A stretch of DNA of 32,372 nt from Dysgonamonadaceae bacterium (GTDB lineage: Bacteria; Bacteroidota; Bacteroidia; Bacteroidales; Azobacteroidaceae), in contig JAIRPX010000135.1 in NCBI GenBank assembly GCA_031256775.1, positions 1 to 32,372 on the forward strand, in the 5' to 3' direction. Made by a program: the position numbers and the translations under genes. The notes beneath the pieces are model-generated. The model was not told the DNA's origin and did no database searches. It worked only from the letters and a program-made list of their open reading frames with translations. Positions 1 to 8,740 of this stretch are shown here, in pieces; positions within the stretch are counted from its first letter, which is position 1, and the number at the start of each line of letters is the position of its first letter.

Positions 1-58
1 TTTGAGCATTTGCGCTAATTGACATAAAAGCAAACAGCAATACAAATAAATCTTTCAT
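1..58 (-). CDS. N-terminus of a secreted or envelope protein (partial)
   Basis: Only the first 19 codons are inside the window. The gene starts at the ATG complementary to 56-58 and runs off the left edge. The peptide begins MKDLF, continues through a hydrophobic stretch and ends ANAQ, which is a typical Bacteroidetes signal peptide with an A-x-A-like cleavage site. A -7 box (TAATTTTG on the minus strand, 96-103) lies about 38 bases upstream. The mature protein is not visible, so no function can be given. Confidence 0.7.
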   Translation of the reverse strand, partial: MKDLFVLLFAFMSISANAQ

Positions 59-95
59 AAAACGATGAATTATTATTTTAATAGAAATATATTTG

Positions 96-103
96 CAAAA
101 TTA
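96..103 (-). promoter_or_regulatory. Bacteroidetes -7 box for the left-edge gene
   Basis: The minus strand reads TAATTTTG followed by C, matching the Bacteroidetes vegetative -7 consensus TAnnTTTG. No clear TTTG -33 element is seen about 20 bases upstream, so only the -7 part is supported. Transcription would start near 89-90, leaving a leader of about 30 bases. Confidence 0.45.
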
Positions 104-239
104 GACAAAAAAATCAGATTTGAAAATATTTGACAGAAAAAATTTCAAATTTAAAGGTCAGGGACGTAATTTTGGTAGAAAATAATTTTTTTCTGGAATA
201 AAGAGACACGATGAACGAGATACGTAGCACAAAGAGTGT

Positions 240-388
240 CGTCATTGCGAGCGTTAGCGAAGCAATCCAGAAATTCAATTCAGTTTTCAGTTTTCAGTTT
301 TCAGTTTTCAGTTTTCAGTTTTTTACTGGATTGCTTCAGGCTTCACCTTCGCAATGACGTTGCACAAAACCATACCGTGCAAAGTATA
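240..388. repeat. Hairpin (MITE-like) element, copy D, with heptamer core
   Basis: Two inverted arms face each other. The left arm begins CGTCATTGCGAGCGTTAGCG and ends GAAGCAATCCAG. The right arm begins CTGGATTGCTTCAGG and ends CGCAATGACG. The loop holds about five tandem copies of the heptamer TTTTCAG (roughly 281-320). Beyond the right arm, an outer segment ends in GCAAAGTATA (379-388), the terminal sequence shared with copies at 16597-17128. The left outer arm is not recognisable, so this copy may be truncated on that side. The element lies in reverse orientation relative to the copies near 16.6-17.2 kb. The gap between 104 and 239 holds no gene I can see. Confidence 0.75.
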
Positions 389-415
389 GTAGGTGAGTAT
401 GCCCAACATACAATT

Positions 416-447
416 AAAAAAAAACGGAACGCCTCACGGCGTCCCGT
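416..447 (-). terminator. Rho-independent terminator of the 479-4909 gene
   Basis: On the minus strand the arms ACGGGACGCC and GGCGTTCCGT form a 10-base-pair stem (one G-T pair) around the loop GTGA. A run of nine T follows directly. It lies about 30 bases after the stop codon of the large secreted-protein gene, which is the expected place. Confidence 0.9.
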
Positions 448-478
448 CCTATAATTAATAACATTTTAAAAACAATTA

Positions 479-3400
479 TTATTTGATCTTCAATGCTCTT
501 TCGCCAACCTTCACCACATAAGTTCCTTCAGGCAACGGCAACTTAAACTGCTCGTTTGCAGAATTTGTTTTTACACGGAAAACAGCCTGACCCAGCATAT
601 TGCTGACAGTTACATCAGTGCCTGCAGGCGCTCCGCTTATGTAGAGAATACCTTTATTTGACATATAAACCTGGATTTTTCCGGAAATATTGTCCAGACT
701 AAGAGGTTCATAAACAACAGTTAACGGAATCGTAACAGGATCTGTTTCGCCGTTGGTGACGCGAATTTCGTTTGGATAACTGCCTGCAATGCTTGCCGTG
801 AATGTGACATTAATCGTAGCAGTTGTGCCATTTTCCAGCGCAGTCGGCTCAATTGTAGTAGCAGAAAGCGTATAATGCTCTTCATCGTCTTGAGCAATGA
901 ACGCTTCCGTGTTCAAAATACCGCTGATTTCAATCGGAATAATTAATGGAACAGTGACAGTCGTTTGCGTAGCTGCAACAGTATTTGCCAGCGACAAATA
1001 GGGTTTTGTGTAATCGACAGCCAGCGAAATTTCCAGCACACCGCCTATCTCTGTATTAGAAATAACAATCGTATCCTTATACAAGCCTGATGCATCGCCG
1101 CCTTCAAAAATTGCATCGAATGAGGCAATGAGACCACCATTAACGTCTGCTGGTTGCAGAGTAGATTTTTCAAGTCTGAATACCGATTCTGTTCCACCCT
1201 TCATGCTGATTGTCGCCGGATTATCCAGCAGACCGGCTACCTTTACAGGCAACGCCACGTTCTTTCTCGTTGTTGAAATGGCTTCAACTGCGCCTGCCTG
1301 ACGCAAGTAGGGCATGGCATCCACAACAATGGAATCAATATAAGTATCCCAATATGAGAAATTTTGTGTTGGAACCGATTCTATTCTGAAATACAGGGCG
1401 TCGCGTTCTTTGATTTCTGCGGAGTAAGGTATAAAATCAGAGAAATTGGACAGAACTTCAATTGAATCGTTATTTTTCCACGCTATGCCGTCCTGCGATG
1501 TTTGCAGATACAGTTTGGTAGTTTCCGAACGATAATAGAACGACACTTTGTTTACGCCGCCAGCTTTGGGAGGAGACGTCAGCGAGGCATTCACTTTTTT
1601 ACCCACATCCGACCGTAGACGAACACTCGCAACGCCTTCATAAGCTATAAGTATTCGCGTTCCGTTTTTCACGAGCCATCCATCAACTGCATAATTACCG
1701 TCTGTGCCATTAGGCGCCCAACCTTCAGCATTGAAATCTTCTACTGCTTTTTCCTGCGGAATATATCCATACAGAATAATCTGGTAGGGTTTCAACAGTC
1801 CATTGCTTTCAATCATAAGAGTGTCGGCAACAAAAGATTTGTCGGCAGACGACGTATAACTTACAGTAACCGTTTCTACAGCATCAATGCTCGCTGGCGT
1901 AAAACCTGTTTTGTCAATACTGAAACTGTCGCCGCGTTTCAGCGAGAACGTCACTTCGTCTTCCACATTAGCCACTGCTATTTCTATCTGGGCGCTTGCC
2001 GTTTCTTCGGGATAAGCTACAAGGGAAACCGCTTCAGGAACTGTAGCGGAAGGAGTGCCTTTTCCACTGGCAGTTACAGCAATATTGTCTATGTAAATAG
2101 AAAACCATGCCGTTTCAGCTGCATTCTGGAGCTTCACATAAACAGCTTCCGGCTGGTTTAATACGCCTTCAAACATAGTGATCGGCGTATTGCCCGGAAT
2201 AACCGTGTCTATGGTAGCCAAAGGAGCTTCAGACAGAGATTTGTAAGCAAAAATCTTCAGTCTCACCGGATTGTTATCTGTTTTATACAGGAAAGATACT
2301 GTTCCTACGCCGCCCGATTTTGGCAGGGAAAGCAGCTCGCCTGCAGGATTGGATGTATTTGCCGAACTTAACTGCAAATGCGCCCTGCCGTCGATAACGC
2401 TATAAGTTGTTGCGCTGCCGCTTGTAACTTCCCATCCGCTTATATTGAAATTGTTATATGAAGTTGTCTGCGTCCACACGCCATCAAAATCCTGATATAT
2501 TATATCCTGTTTATTATATCCCTTGACGGGGAACGGACGCTCGAAACTGAAATCGTCACCGGAAACATACAGAGTGTCAAGAAAATAAGTTCCCGTTACC
2601 GACTGGAAATAGACAGGCATATTATATGTCTTATTGTTAATGTCGGCGGCGGGGACAGTCGTTAAATTATGCAGTGAAAAGGCTGCTCCCGAAGCAAATC
2701 GAACTCTCACGTCGGATGTTATGTTAGTTCCCTGCAATTCAATATTATCGCTTACTTCGTTTCCTGCCGAAGCTATAAACGTCGGCTGATTTGCCTGTAT
2801 TACATGAGGAATTTTTTTACCGTTGGCAGTAACAGTAAAGTTCTCAATATACAGGCTGTTATAGCTCGCGCTTGATACTTCCAGTTTAACGTAACGGGCT
2901 GTGGAACTGTTCACTTCAAATTCATATTCTTCGTAAGCCGCACCGGTAAACGAATAGCCTGTAGCTGCTGCAATCGGAGTCCATGTTCCGCCGTCGTCGG
3001 ATAAAAACAAAGTGGCAACGGTAGGATTACTTGTGCTGCTGCCTTTTGCAAAAAAATGAATTGTGCCTGTACCTCCCGATTTGGCAGGAGAAACAATGCT
3101 GCCTCCATAATTTATGTACACAGCGCCTGGACTGCGGTATAATGTATTATCGGTATTGCGATAACCGTTGTTCAGCGTCCAGCCTGCATCGGTTAAGTAA
3201 TTACCCATAGAAGTTCCACCCCATGCTCCGTCGAAATTGGTAAACAGGGTAGGACTTATATGATAAGCGGAAACAGATATTTTTGCAGGAAATAACAAAC
3301 CGCCTCCGGTAACAGTCAGCGCCGTGCTTGTATAGTTCTTGCCTGCTTCCGGCGTATATGTTACGGAAAGGTTATACAGCCCGTTGGCTTCGGTTGCCGT

Positions 3401-4909
3401 AAGCAAAGTTTTGCTCAGTGCAAATTGTGGATCTTCGATAGAAAGCAAAACGTCGCTTTGGATGCCTGTAAATGTCAAAGGAATGGAAAACTGCAAAGAA
3501 GACTGCTCTGTTGTAATGGTTTGCGCGTCTGCTTCCAAATAAGGCATCGCCTGTCCGTTTTCTGTGATAACAAACTCGTCAACTATAATTCCTGACTGAG
3601 TAGTGCCACCTCCCTGATGAGGCTGATCGATACGTATTCTGACATATTTAGCATTTGCATTATTTACTGTTTTTAAATATGGAATATATGCAGCTCCGGC
3701 AGCAATTTTGCTGTCAACCTGCGTCCAGTTTATTCCATCGTTTGAAATATCCGTGAAAAACTCAATTTGCTGATTTGGATTATAAACCCTGTACATAAAG
3801 AAAACAGTCCCTACGCCACCAATTTTTTTAGGCGAAGTAAGCGAAGTCCACATACGCATGGATCTGTCGCCTTCCAGAATATAGATGGCATTACTTGCAT
3901 TGCCGCCCGGACCTGCATAGAAAGTAGTTCCATTAACAACCTGCCAGCCTGAATAATACTCAAAAGATGTAGCTCCGCCATTGTCATAAATTCCGCCTTT
4001 TTCGTTAAAACCTTCCACAATGGTTCTTTCTAATGCAGCGCCTTTCAGGGGAAATACTATTTCCGGCAAGCCGTCGACAGTGACTTTCAGGAAATCGGTT
4101 GAATAACCTTTTACTGTCGGGACGAAATTAAGCGGCAAGGCATATCCGCTTTCGGTGATGGAAGCTCCCGTAACCGGCGTCGATGCAAAAACAAAAGGAG
4201 ATCCGCCGCCTTTGTCTGTCGAAAACGTTAGATTGGAAGCACCAAAACCGCCGCCTTTCACGGTGATGTTAGACGACGTGGAAAGATTGATTTCACCTTC
4301 CAGGCTGCGGCTGTCGGAAATGGAAGTGATATGGGCAGGTGTTCCGCCCGACACTGCATCGGTGATAATGATTTCGTCGATGTTTACCTCAAAGCCTTGA
4401 TAAGAACCGGAAGGTCTTATTGCCGCAATTTTCACTTTCTTCACATTCGGGTTGTTGACAACCTTTGAAAAATACGAAAAATTTTTCGAGTCGGAAGGAG
4501 GCACTTCAACCGTTTCGACCACTGTAAAATCAACGCCATTTTCAGATACCGAAACAGTTAACAGTAGAGGAAACATACTCTGATCGGTTCTGACGTCTCT
4601 AACTTTATACCAGAAAGAAATCCATCCTGCGCCGCCTGTTTTTTCCGGCGAAATAAGGTAAGCGTCATTTGCATTTCCCGAATAGGCGTAAAGATTGACA
4701 GCGCCTTCCCCGTAGAAAATATCCACAAAAGAAGAAGACGTTGATCCCCTTTGCAGATTGCTGTAAGTCCAGTCTTCTGTTGTAGCTTCAGCACTGCTGT
4801 AGCTAACTGGACCAAATGCAGCATTAAAACTCTGTTTAATGTTTTCTGCCTGTAAATGAGTAGATAGCAATAGAGGCAGAACCAACGCTATCAATTTTAA
4901 GTGTTTCAT
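479..4909 (-). CDS. Giant modular secreted protein with T9SS C-terminal sorting domain
   Basis: 1476 residues with a cleavable signal peptide (hydrophobic residues 5-20, ending LQAEN). The body has about five repeats of a two-part unit. One part is a jelly-roll-like domain of about 150 residues with recurring features: a G-W at the start, S-x-x-K-x-GG-x-G-x-v-x-F-x-Y in the middle, and y-I-D-x-i-x-v-T-x-x-G-k at the end. The other is an Ig-like segment of 80-100 residues with recurring L-x-x-A-D-v-N-g. The last 75 residues look like a T9SS type A sorting domain: a strand-rich segment with v-t-V-s-N-m-L-G-Q and P-L-P-E-G-t-Y-v-V-K-V, ending KIK. It is inferred to be exported through the T9SS and attached to the cell surface or released. 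The jelly-roll parts suggest carbohydrate or surface binding. I see no catalytic motif and cannot name a ligand. It is monocistronic, with its own promoter and terminator. Confidence 0.9.
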   Translation of the reverse strand: MKHLKLIALVLPLLLSTHLQAENIKQSFNAAFGPVSYSSAEATTEDWTYSNLQRGSTSSSFVDIFYGEGAVNLYAYSGNANDAYLISPEKTGGAGWISFWYKVRDVRTDQSMFPLLLTVSVSENGVDFTVVETVEVPPSDSKNFSYFSKVVNNPNVKKVKIAAIRPSGSYQGFEVNIDEIIITDAVSGGTPAHITSISDSRSLEGEINLSTSSNITVKGGGFGASNLTFSTDKGGGSPFVFASTPVTGASITESGYALPLNFVPTVKGYSTDFLKVTVDGLPEIVFPLKGAALERTIVEGFNEKGGIYDNGGATSFEYYSGWQVVNGTTFYAGPGGNASNAIYILEGDRSMRMWTSLTSPKKIGGVGTVFFMYRVYNPNQQIEFFTDISNDGINWTQVDSKIAAGAAYIPYLKTVNNANAKYVRIRIDQPHQGGGTTQSGIIVDEFVITENGQAMPYLEADAQTITTEQSSLQFSIPLTFTGIQSDVLLSIEDPQFALSKTLLTATEANGLYNLSVTYTPEAGKNYTSTALTVTGGGLLFPAKISVSAYHISPTLFTNFDGAWGGTSMGNYLTDAGWTLNNGYRNTDNTLYRSPGAVYINYGGSIVSPAKSGGTGTIHFFAKGSSTSNPTVATLFLSDDGGTWTPIAAATGYSFTGAAYEEYEFEVNSSTARYVKLEVSSASYNSLYIENFTVTANGKKIPHVIQANQPTFIASAGNEVSDNIELQGTNITSDVRVRFASGAAFSLHNLTTVPAADINNKTYNMPVYFQSVTGTYFLDTLYVSGDDFSFERPFPVKGYNKQDIIYQDFDGVWTQTTSYNNFNISGWEVTSGSATTYSVIDGRAHLQLSSANTSNPAGELLSLPKSGGVGTVSFLYKTDNNPVRLKIFAYKSLSEAPLATIDTVIPGNTPITMFEGVLNQPEAVYVKLQNAAETAWFSIYIDNIAVTASGKGTPSATVPEAVSLVAYPEETASAQIEIAVANVEDEVTFSLKRGDSFSIDKTGFTPASIDAVETVTVSYTSSADKSFVADTLMIESNGLLKPYQIILYGYIPQEKAVEDFNAEGWAPNGTDGNYAVDGWLVKNGTRILIAYEGVASVRLRSDVGKKVNASLTSPPKAGGVNKVSFYYRSETTKLYLQTSQDGIAWKNNDSIEVLSNFSDFIPYSAEIKERDALYFRIESVPTQNFSYWDTYIDSIVVDAMPYLRQAGAVEAISTTRKNVALPVKVAGLLDNPATISMKGGTESVFRLEKSTLQPADVNGGLIASFDAIFEGGDASGLYKDTIVISNTEIGGVLEISLAVDYTKPYLSLANTVAATQTTVTVPLIIPIEISGILNTEAFIAQDDEEHYTLSATTIEPTALENGTTATINVTFTASIAGSYPNEIRVTNGETDPVTIPLTVVYEPLSLDNISGKIQVYMSNKGILYISGAPAGTDVTVSNMLGQAVFRVKTNSANEQFKLPLPEGTYVVKVGERALKIK

Positions 4910-4986
4910 AAATTAATAATTTTAAATAAGTAAAATATTTTAATAAAATAGTAATTATATCCCTTTTTTCTATGTAAACACGCGGG

Positions 4987-5017
4987 CAAATATACAAATA
5001 AATTATGCATATTACAA
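4987..5017 (-). promoter_or_regulatory. Vegetative promoter of the giant T9SS protein gene
   Basis: On the minus strand, TTG (5015-5017) is followed after 20 bases by TATATTTG (4987-4994). This is a full match to the Bacteroidetes -33/-7 pattern with the usual spacing. Transcription would start near 4980, about 70 bases before the ATG. Confidence 0.7.
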
Positions 5018-5091
5018 TATTTCCATGAAAAAATAACTTTAAATAAATATAGATTATATTATGAAGAAACTGATAATGAAGTATTTGATAG

Positions 5092-5165
5092 TGGAGCATA
5101 CGAGACTCGAACTCGTCACCTTTAGACTGCCAGTCTAACGCTCTAGCCAGATGAGCTAATGCCCC
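5092..5165 (-). tRNA. tRNA-Ala (anticodon GGC)
   Basis: On the minus strand the acceptor arms GGGGCAT and ATGCTCC pair with a G3-U70 wobble, the hallmark identity pair of tRNA-Ala. The D arm is GCTC/GAGC. The anticodon stem TTAGA/TCTAA encloses the loop CTGGCAG, giving anticodon GGC, which reads GCC and GCU. The T arm is ACGAG-TTCGAGT-CTCGT. The discriminator base is A and CCA is not encoded. A -7 box lies upstream at 5195-5202. Confidence 0.95.
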
Positions 5166-5194
5166 ATTTAATTATATTTAGAAGATCGAAAGTG

Positions 5195-5202
5195 CAAAGG
5201 TA
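5195..5202 (-). promoter_or_regulatory. -7 box for tRNA-Ala
   Basis: The minus strand reads TACCTTTG followed by C, matching TAnnTTTG, about 30 bases upstream of the mature tRNA 5' end. No clear -33 TTTG is visible at the usual spacing. Confidence 0.5.
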
Positions 5203-5318
5203 ATACTTTCCTTGTAATTATTCGTATGAATTTTGCATAAATTTGTTTTTTTCATGTATTTTTTGGAAAATGAAAAATAAAAAGACAGATAACGATACAT
5301 TTTGTCGTCTTTTAGTTG

Positions 5319-5326
5319 TATTTTTG
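5319..5326 (+). promoter_or_regulatory. -7 box for the DnaQ-like exonuclease gene
   Basis: TATTTTTG followed by C matches the Bacteroidetes -7 consensus and lies 24 bases before the ATG at 5351. A TTTG at 5301-5304 is only 14 bases upstream, shorter than the usual 19-21, so the -33 element is uncertain. Confidence 0.5.
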
Positions 5327-5350
5327 CACCCGTAATTCATTATTCATTTA

Positions 5351-5845
5351 ATGACAAATTTTGCAGCCATAGATTTAGAAACGGCAAACTACAATCCATC
5401 AAGCGTTTGCAGTGTAGGCATAGTGATTGTGCGCAACGGACAAATCGTCGAAAAAATTTACAGCCTGATTTGCCCTGAGCCGGAATGGTACTCTTACTGG
5501 AACACACAAACGCATGGACTGACCATTGAAGATACGGCAAATGCACCTGTTTTTCCTGACGTATGGGCAAAAATTGCGCCTAAAATTGCAGATTTACCGC
5601 TTGTGGCGCACAACAGTCCTTTTGACGCAGGCTGTTTGCGAGCAGTACATCGCGTCTATCAAATGAATTATCCAGATTATGAGTTTCACTGTACTTGCCG
5701 CGCCTCGCGCCGTGTGTTTGGCAAAAAACTCGAAAACCATCAACTGCATACGGTTGCGGCACATTGTGGATATGATTTGAAAAAACACCATCATGCCTTG
5801 GCTGATGCAGAAGCGTGCGCAACGATTGCAATGAGGATTTTATAA
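5351..5845 (+). CDS. DnaQ-like 3'-5' exonuclease (DEDDh family)
   Basis: 164 residues, a stand-alone exonuclease domain. The DEDDh catalytic set is complete: D8 and E10 in the motif AAIDLETA, D92 in HNSPFDAG, and H147 with D152 in HHHALADAEA. Two metal ions held by these acidic residues would hydrolyse nucleotides from a 3' end. It resembles the exonuclease domain of the DNA polymerase III epsilon subunit. It is much shorter than E. coli DnaQ (about 243 residues) and lacks a C-terminal polymerase-binding tail, so it may be an accessory repair or RNA/DNA-trimming exonuclease rather than the replicative proofreader. It is a single-gene unit by its promoter and spacing. Confidence 0.85.
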   Translation: MTNFAAIDLETANYNPSSVCSVGIVIVRNGQIVEKIYSLICPEPEWYSYWNTQTHGLTIEDTANAPVFPDVWAKIAPKIADLPLVAHNSPFDAGCLRAVHRVYQMNYPDYEFHCTCRASRRVFGKKLENHQLHTVAAHCGYDLKKHHHALADAEACATIAMRIL

Positions 5846-5888
5846 AATTTTTCTTTTATTATGAATCAACCTACTTTTTAGTTTTTTA

Positions 5889-5920
5889 TTTGCCATATTC
5901 AAAAAAATCAATTATCTTTG
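5889..5920 (+). promoter_or_regulatory. Vegetative promoter of the SPFH gene
   Basis: TTTG (5889-5892), then 20 bases, then TATCTTTG (5913-5920) followed by C. This is one of the best -33/-7 matches in the window. The predicted start of transcription is near 5927. That is 34 bases before an ATG at 5961 and about 84 bases before the ATG at 6011, which matters for choosing the start codon. Confidence 0.75.
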
Positions 5921-6010
5921 CGATACTATTTTAATATTACATTTTTTAATATATTCTATCATGGAAATAAATGAAAAAAATTTGCAGGAACAAAATTAAA
6001 AGGTATTCCC

Positions 6011-6925
6011 ATGTTGATTTTCAACATATTTTTCTTGTTGGCAATTGTTGCATTATTTATTTTTGGGATTATTGTTTTAAACAGGGATATAGATTGTAAT
6101 GCTGCAATCATTATTGTTCTTAGCTCTATTCTGCTTATTATCAACTCTATTCTTTGGTCGGGATTTTTTATGATCGAGCCTAATAATGCCGTTGTGCTGA
6201 TTTTTTTCGGAAAATATAAGGGAACGGTTAAAGAAGACGGATATTTTTGGGTAAATCCGTTTTTTACAAAGAAAAGGCTGACTTTACGCGCACGCAATCT
6301 GGATGCAGAGCCGATTAAGGTCAATGACAAAAAAGGTAATCCTATAATGATTGGACAAGTACTGGTCTGGCGTGTAAACGACACTTACAAAGCTTCGTTT
6401 GACGTGGATAATTCTTCGCGGACAACAATTCTGCAGCATGACGTAAAAACAGACAATGTAGGCGAAAAAATGAAAACTTATGAGTATTTTGTCAAAGTAC
6501 AAAGCGATGCGGCTTTACGTTCCGTTGCCGGTATGTTTTCATACGATAATATGGAAAATGAAGATGAAAAACTTACTTTGCGCTCAGGGGGAGAAGAAAT
6601 TAATGAAATTCTCGAAAAACAATTGAACGAAAGATTATCTATTGCAGGTATAGAAGTGATGGAAGCACGGGTAAACTATCTGGCTTATGCTCCTGAAATT
6701 GCAGCCGTTATGTTGCGACGTCAACAAGCCGACGCTATCATCAGCGCACGCGAAAAAATTGTTGACGGCGCTGTTGGAATGGTAAAAATGGCAATTGAAA
6801 AACTGTCGGAACAGGAAATAGTAACTCTTGATTTAAATCAAAAAGCAACTATGGTAACTAATTTGATGGTAGTACTTTGCAGTGATGAATCTTCACATCC
6901 TGTCGTAAATGTGGGGACATTGTAA
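6011..6925 (+). CDS. SPFH/band-7 (stomatin-like) membrane protein
   Basis: 304 residues. Two adjoining N-terminal hydrophobic segments (about residues 1-25 and 30-55) anchor the protein, followed by MIEPNNAVVLIFFGKYKG, the typical opening of an SPFH domain. The rest holds the band-7 core (QVLVWRVNDTYKASFDV) and a helical C-terminal part (LRRQQADAIISAREKIVDGAVGM) of the kind that drives ring formation. Family members organise membrane microdomains and often regulate membrane proteases. The ATG at 6011 is used here, but an ATG at 5961 sits at a better distance from the promoter. Its frame stops at 5997-5999, while the main frame is open back through AAATTAAAAGGTATTCCC. A single-base difference in the A-run at 5992-5995 would join the two, adding about 17 residues. 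Either a real indel, a sequencing error, or initiation at 6011 explains this. Confidence 0.85.
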   Translation: MLIFNIFFLLAIVALFIFGIIVLNRDIDCNAAIIIVLSSILLIINSILWSGFFMIEPNNAVVLIFFGKYKGTVKEDGYFWVNPFFTKKRLTLRARNLDAEPIKVNDKKGNPIMIGQVLVWRVNDTYKASFDVDNSSRTTILQHDVKTDNVGEKMKTYEYFVKVQSDAALRSVAGMFSYDNMENEDEKLTLRSGGEEINEILEKQLNERLSIAGIEVMEARVNYLAYAPEIAAVMLRRQQADAIISAREKIVDGAVGMVKMAIEKLSEQEIVTLDLNQKATMVTNLMVVLCSDESSHPVVNVGTL

Positions 6926-6978
6926 AAATCACCCATATTTGTTATATCATCTTAATAAATTATTTATCATAGATAATT

Positions 6979-8721
6979 ATGAGTAATACAGTTTCACACC
7001 GTCCTTTGCCTATCGGCGTAGAGTTCTTTCACGATATGATAGAGCGCGGTTATTATTATATAGATAAGACTTTGCTTATCAAAGATATAATAGACAATAT
7101 GGCGCAGGTAACGCTTTTTACCCGCCCGCGCCGTTTTGGTAAAACGCTGAACATGACAATGCTGAAAAGTTTCTTTGAAGACACAAGCATCCTTCATAAG
7201 ACAAGTTACGAAAGTGAAAATACCCGTCAACTTTTTGATAATCTGAATATTGCAAATACAGGCGAAAAATACATGTCGGAGCAGGGAAAATATCCCGTAA
7301 TTTTCCTGACGTTGAAATCGGCAAAACAGCCGGACTTCGAGTCTTCATTTTCTGCTTTACGCACATTGATTGCAAGCGAATTTTCGCGGCACAGTTATGT
7401 TTTTGATTCTTTGAATGATGATGAAAAAGAAAAGTATAAATTATTATCGTCAGGTAAAGGTACAACAAACGATTATAAAATTTCTTTGATGTTTTTGAGC
7501 GGATGCTTGTATAAATACCACAATAAAAAAGTCATTATTCTTATTGACGAATATGACGTTCCTCTTGAAACATCATATTTTACAGGCTTTTATCAGGAAA
7601 TGATTGCATTTATACGATCACTTTTTGAAAGCGCCTTAAAGACAAATATTTATCTTCATTTTGCAGTATTGACAGGCTGTTTGAGAATTTCAAAAGAAAG
7701 CATTTTTACAGGTTTGAACAATTTGAATATTGTTTCCATTTTATCAAAAAAATATGATGAATATTTTGGTTTCACACAAAAAGAAGTTGATGAAATGTTT
7801 AAATTTTACAAACTGGAAGACAAGTTGGAAGAGGCAAAAAGATGGTACAACGGTTATATGTTTGGTAATGCCAATGTTTACAATCCCTGGAGTATCATAA
7901 AGATTACAGATGAATGGGATACAGACAAAAAAACATTACCGATTGCATTTTGGGCAACCACCAGCAGCAATGCCATTGTTAAAAGTCTTATAGAAAAAAT
8001 GGATTATGAACAGAACAGGCAAACTAAACGGGAAATTGAACAGTTAATAAGCGGAAATACAATGCAGAAAGTCATTCATGAAGATATTACATACGACGAA
8101 ATTGACAACAGCATTGACAATATATGGAACTTCCTGTATTTCACAGGCTATTTGACAAAAGTAGAAGAAAGGGCAGATGAAAACAATAATATTGTTGCAG
8201 AATTGAAAATACCGAATATTGAAGTTTCAACTATTTTCAGAAATAAAATTCAGCTTTGGTTTGAAACGAGGATTAAAGCAAAAGACCTCAAACCGTTCTA
8301 TGAAGCGATACTGAATGGCGATGCAGAAAAGTTTGAGGAAATCCTGAACGACGAACTGTTTGACAGTATAAGCTATTTCGACAATGCCGAAAGTTTCTAT
8401 CACGGTTTTATGCTTGGACTTTTGCGTGGCGCTACCGAATATATTTTACAGTCGAACCGCGAGAGCGGACTTGGGAGGTGTGATATTATTATGAAGTTTG
8501 AAACGCCACGTGGAAAAGCAGTGATCTTTGAATTTAAACTTGCAAAAAAAATGAATCAACTTGAAAGTTTAAGCGTGGAAGCCCTTAACCAGATAGAAGA
8601 CAAAAAATATATTGCCGATTTGATTGACGAAGGCTATAAACAGGAAAAAATCTTCAAATACGGTATTGCATTTTGCGGAAAAGTGTGTGTGGTGAAAGGG
8701 GGAAATATAAATTACAGTTAA
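6979..8721 (+). CDS. AAA-ATPase-like protein with C-terminal PD-(D/E)XK nuclease-like domain
   Basis: 580 residues. The N-terminus (PIGVEFFHDMI, then YYIDKT) and the Walker A region TRPRRFGKTLNM (residues 49-59) match the AAA-ATPase-like family that is abundant and paralogous in Bacteroidetes and Firmicutes. Walker B is VIILIDEYD (residues 185-193). The C-terminal domain has the PD-(D/E)XK pattern: D502 in GRCDIIM and E518-x-K520 in VIFEFKLA, so metal-dependent nuclease chemistry is plausible. Family function is not established; roles in defence or mobile-element biology have been suggested because of patchy distribution. The gene stands alone between the SPFH and htpG genes. No good promoter was found, and an octamer repeat block follows its stop codon. 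Confidence 0.85.
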   Translation: MSNTVSHRPLPIGVEFFHDMIERGYYYIDKTLLIKDIIDNMAQVTLFTRPRRFGKTLNMTMLKSFFEDTSILHKTSYESENTRQLFDNLNIANTGEKYMSEQGKYPVIFLTLKSAKQPDFESSFSALRTLIASEFSRHSYVFDSLNDDEKEKYKLLSSGKGTTNDYKISLMFLSGCLYKYHNKKVIILIDEYDVPLETSYFTGFYQEMIAFIRSLFESALKTNIYLHFAVLTGCLRISKESIFTGLNNLNIVSILSKKYDEYFGFTQKEVDEMFKFYKLEDKLEEAKRWYNGYMFGNANVYNPWSIIKITDEWDTDKKTLPIAFWATTSSNAIVKSLIEKMDYEQNRQTKREIEQLISGNTMQKVIHEDITYDEIDNSIDNIWNFLYFTGYLTKVEERADENNNIVAELKIPNIEVSTIFRNKIQLWFETRIKAKDLKPFYEAILNGDAEKFEEILNDELFDSISYFDNAESFYHGFMLGLLRGATEYILQSNRESGLGRCDIIMKFETPRGKAVIFEFKLAKKMNQLESLSVEALNQIEDKKYIADLIDEGYKQEKIFKYGIAFCGKVCVVKGGNINYS

Positions 8722-8740
8722 ATTTATTTTTCTAATTGTA

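Noticed and set aside
236..454. Plus-strand frame of 72 codons over the first hairpin element
   Set aside because: It is made of the hairpin arms and the TTTTCAG heptamers, then crosses the terminator of the neighbouring gene.
4836..5099. Minus-strand frame across the giant T9SS gene start and its promoter
   Set aside because: It overlaps the start of a well-supported gene, its promoter and the tRNA flank, and has AT-rich random composition.
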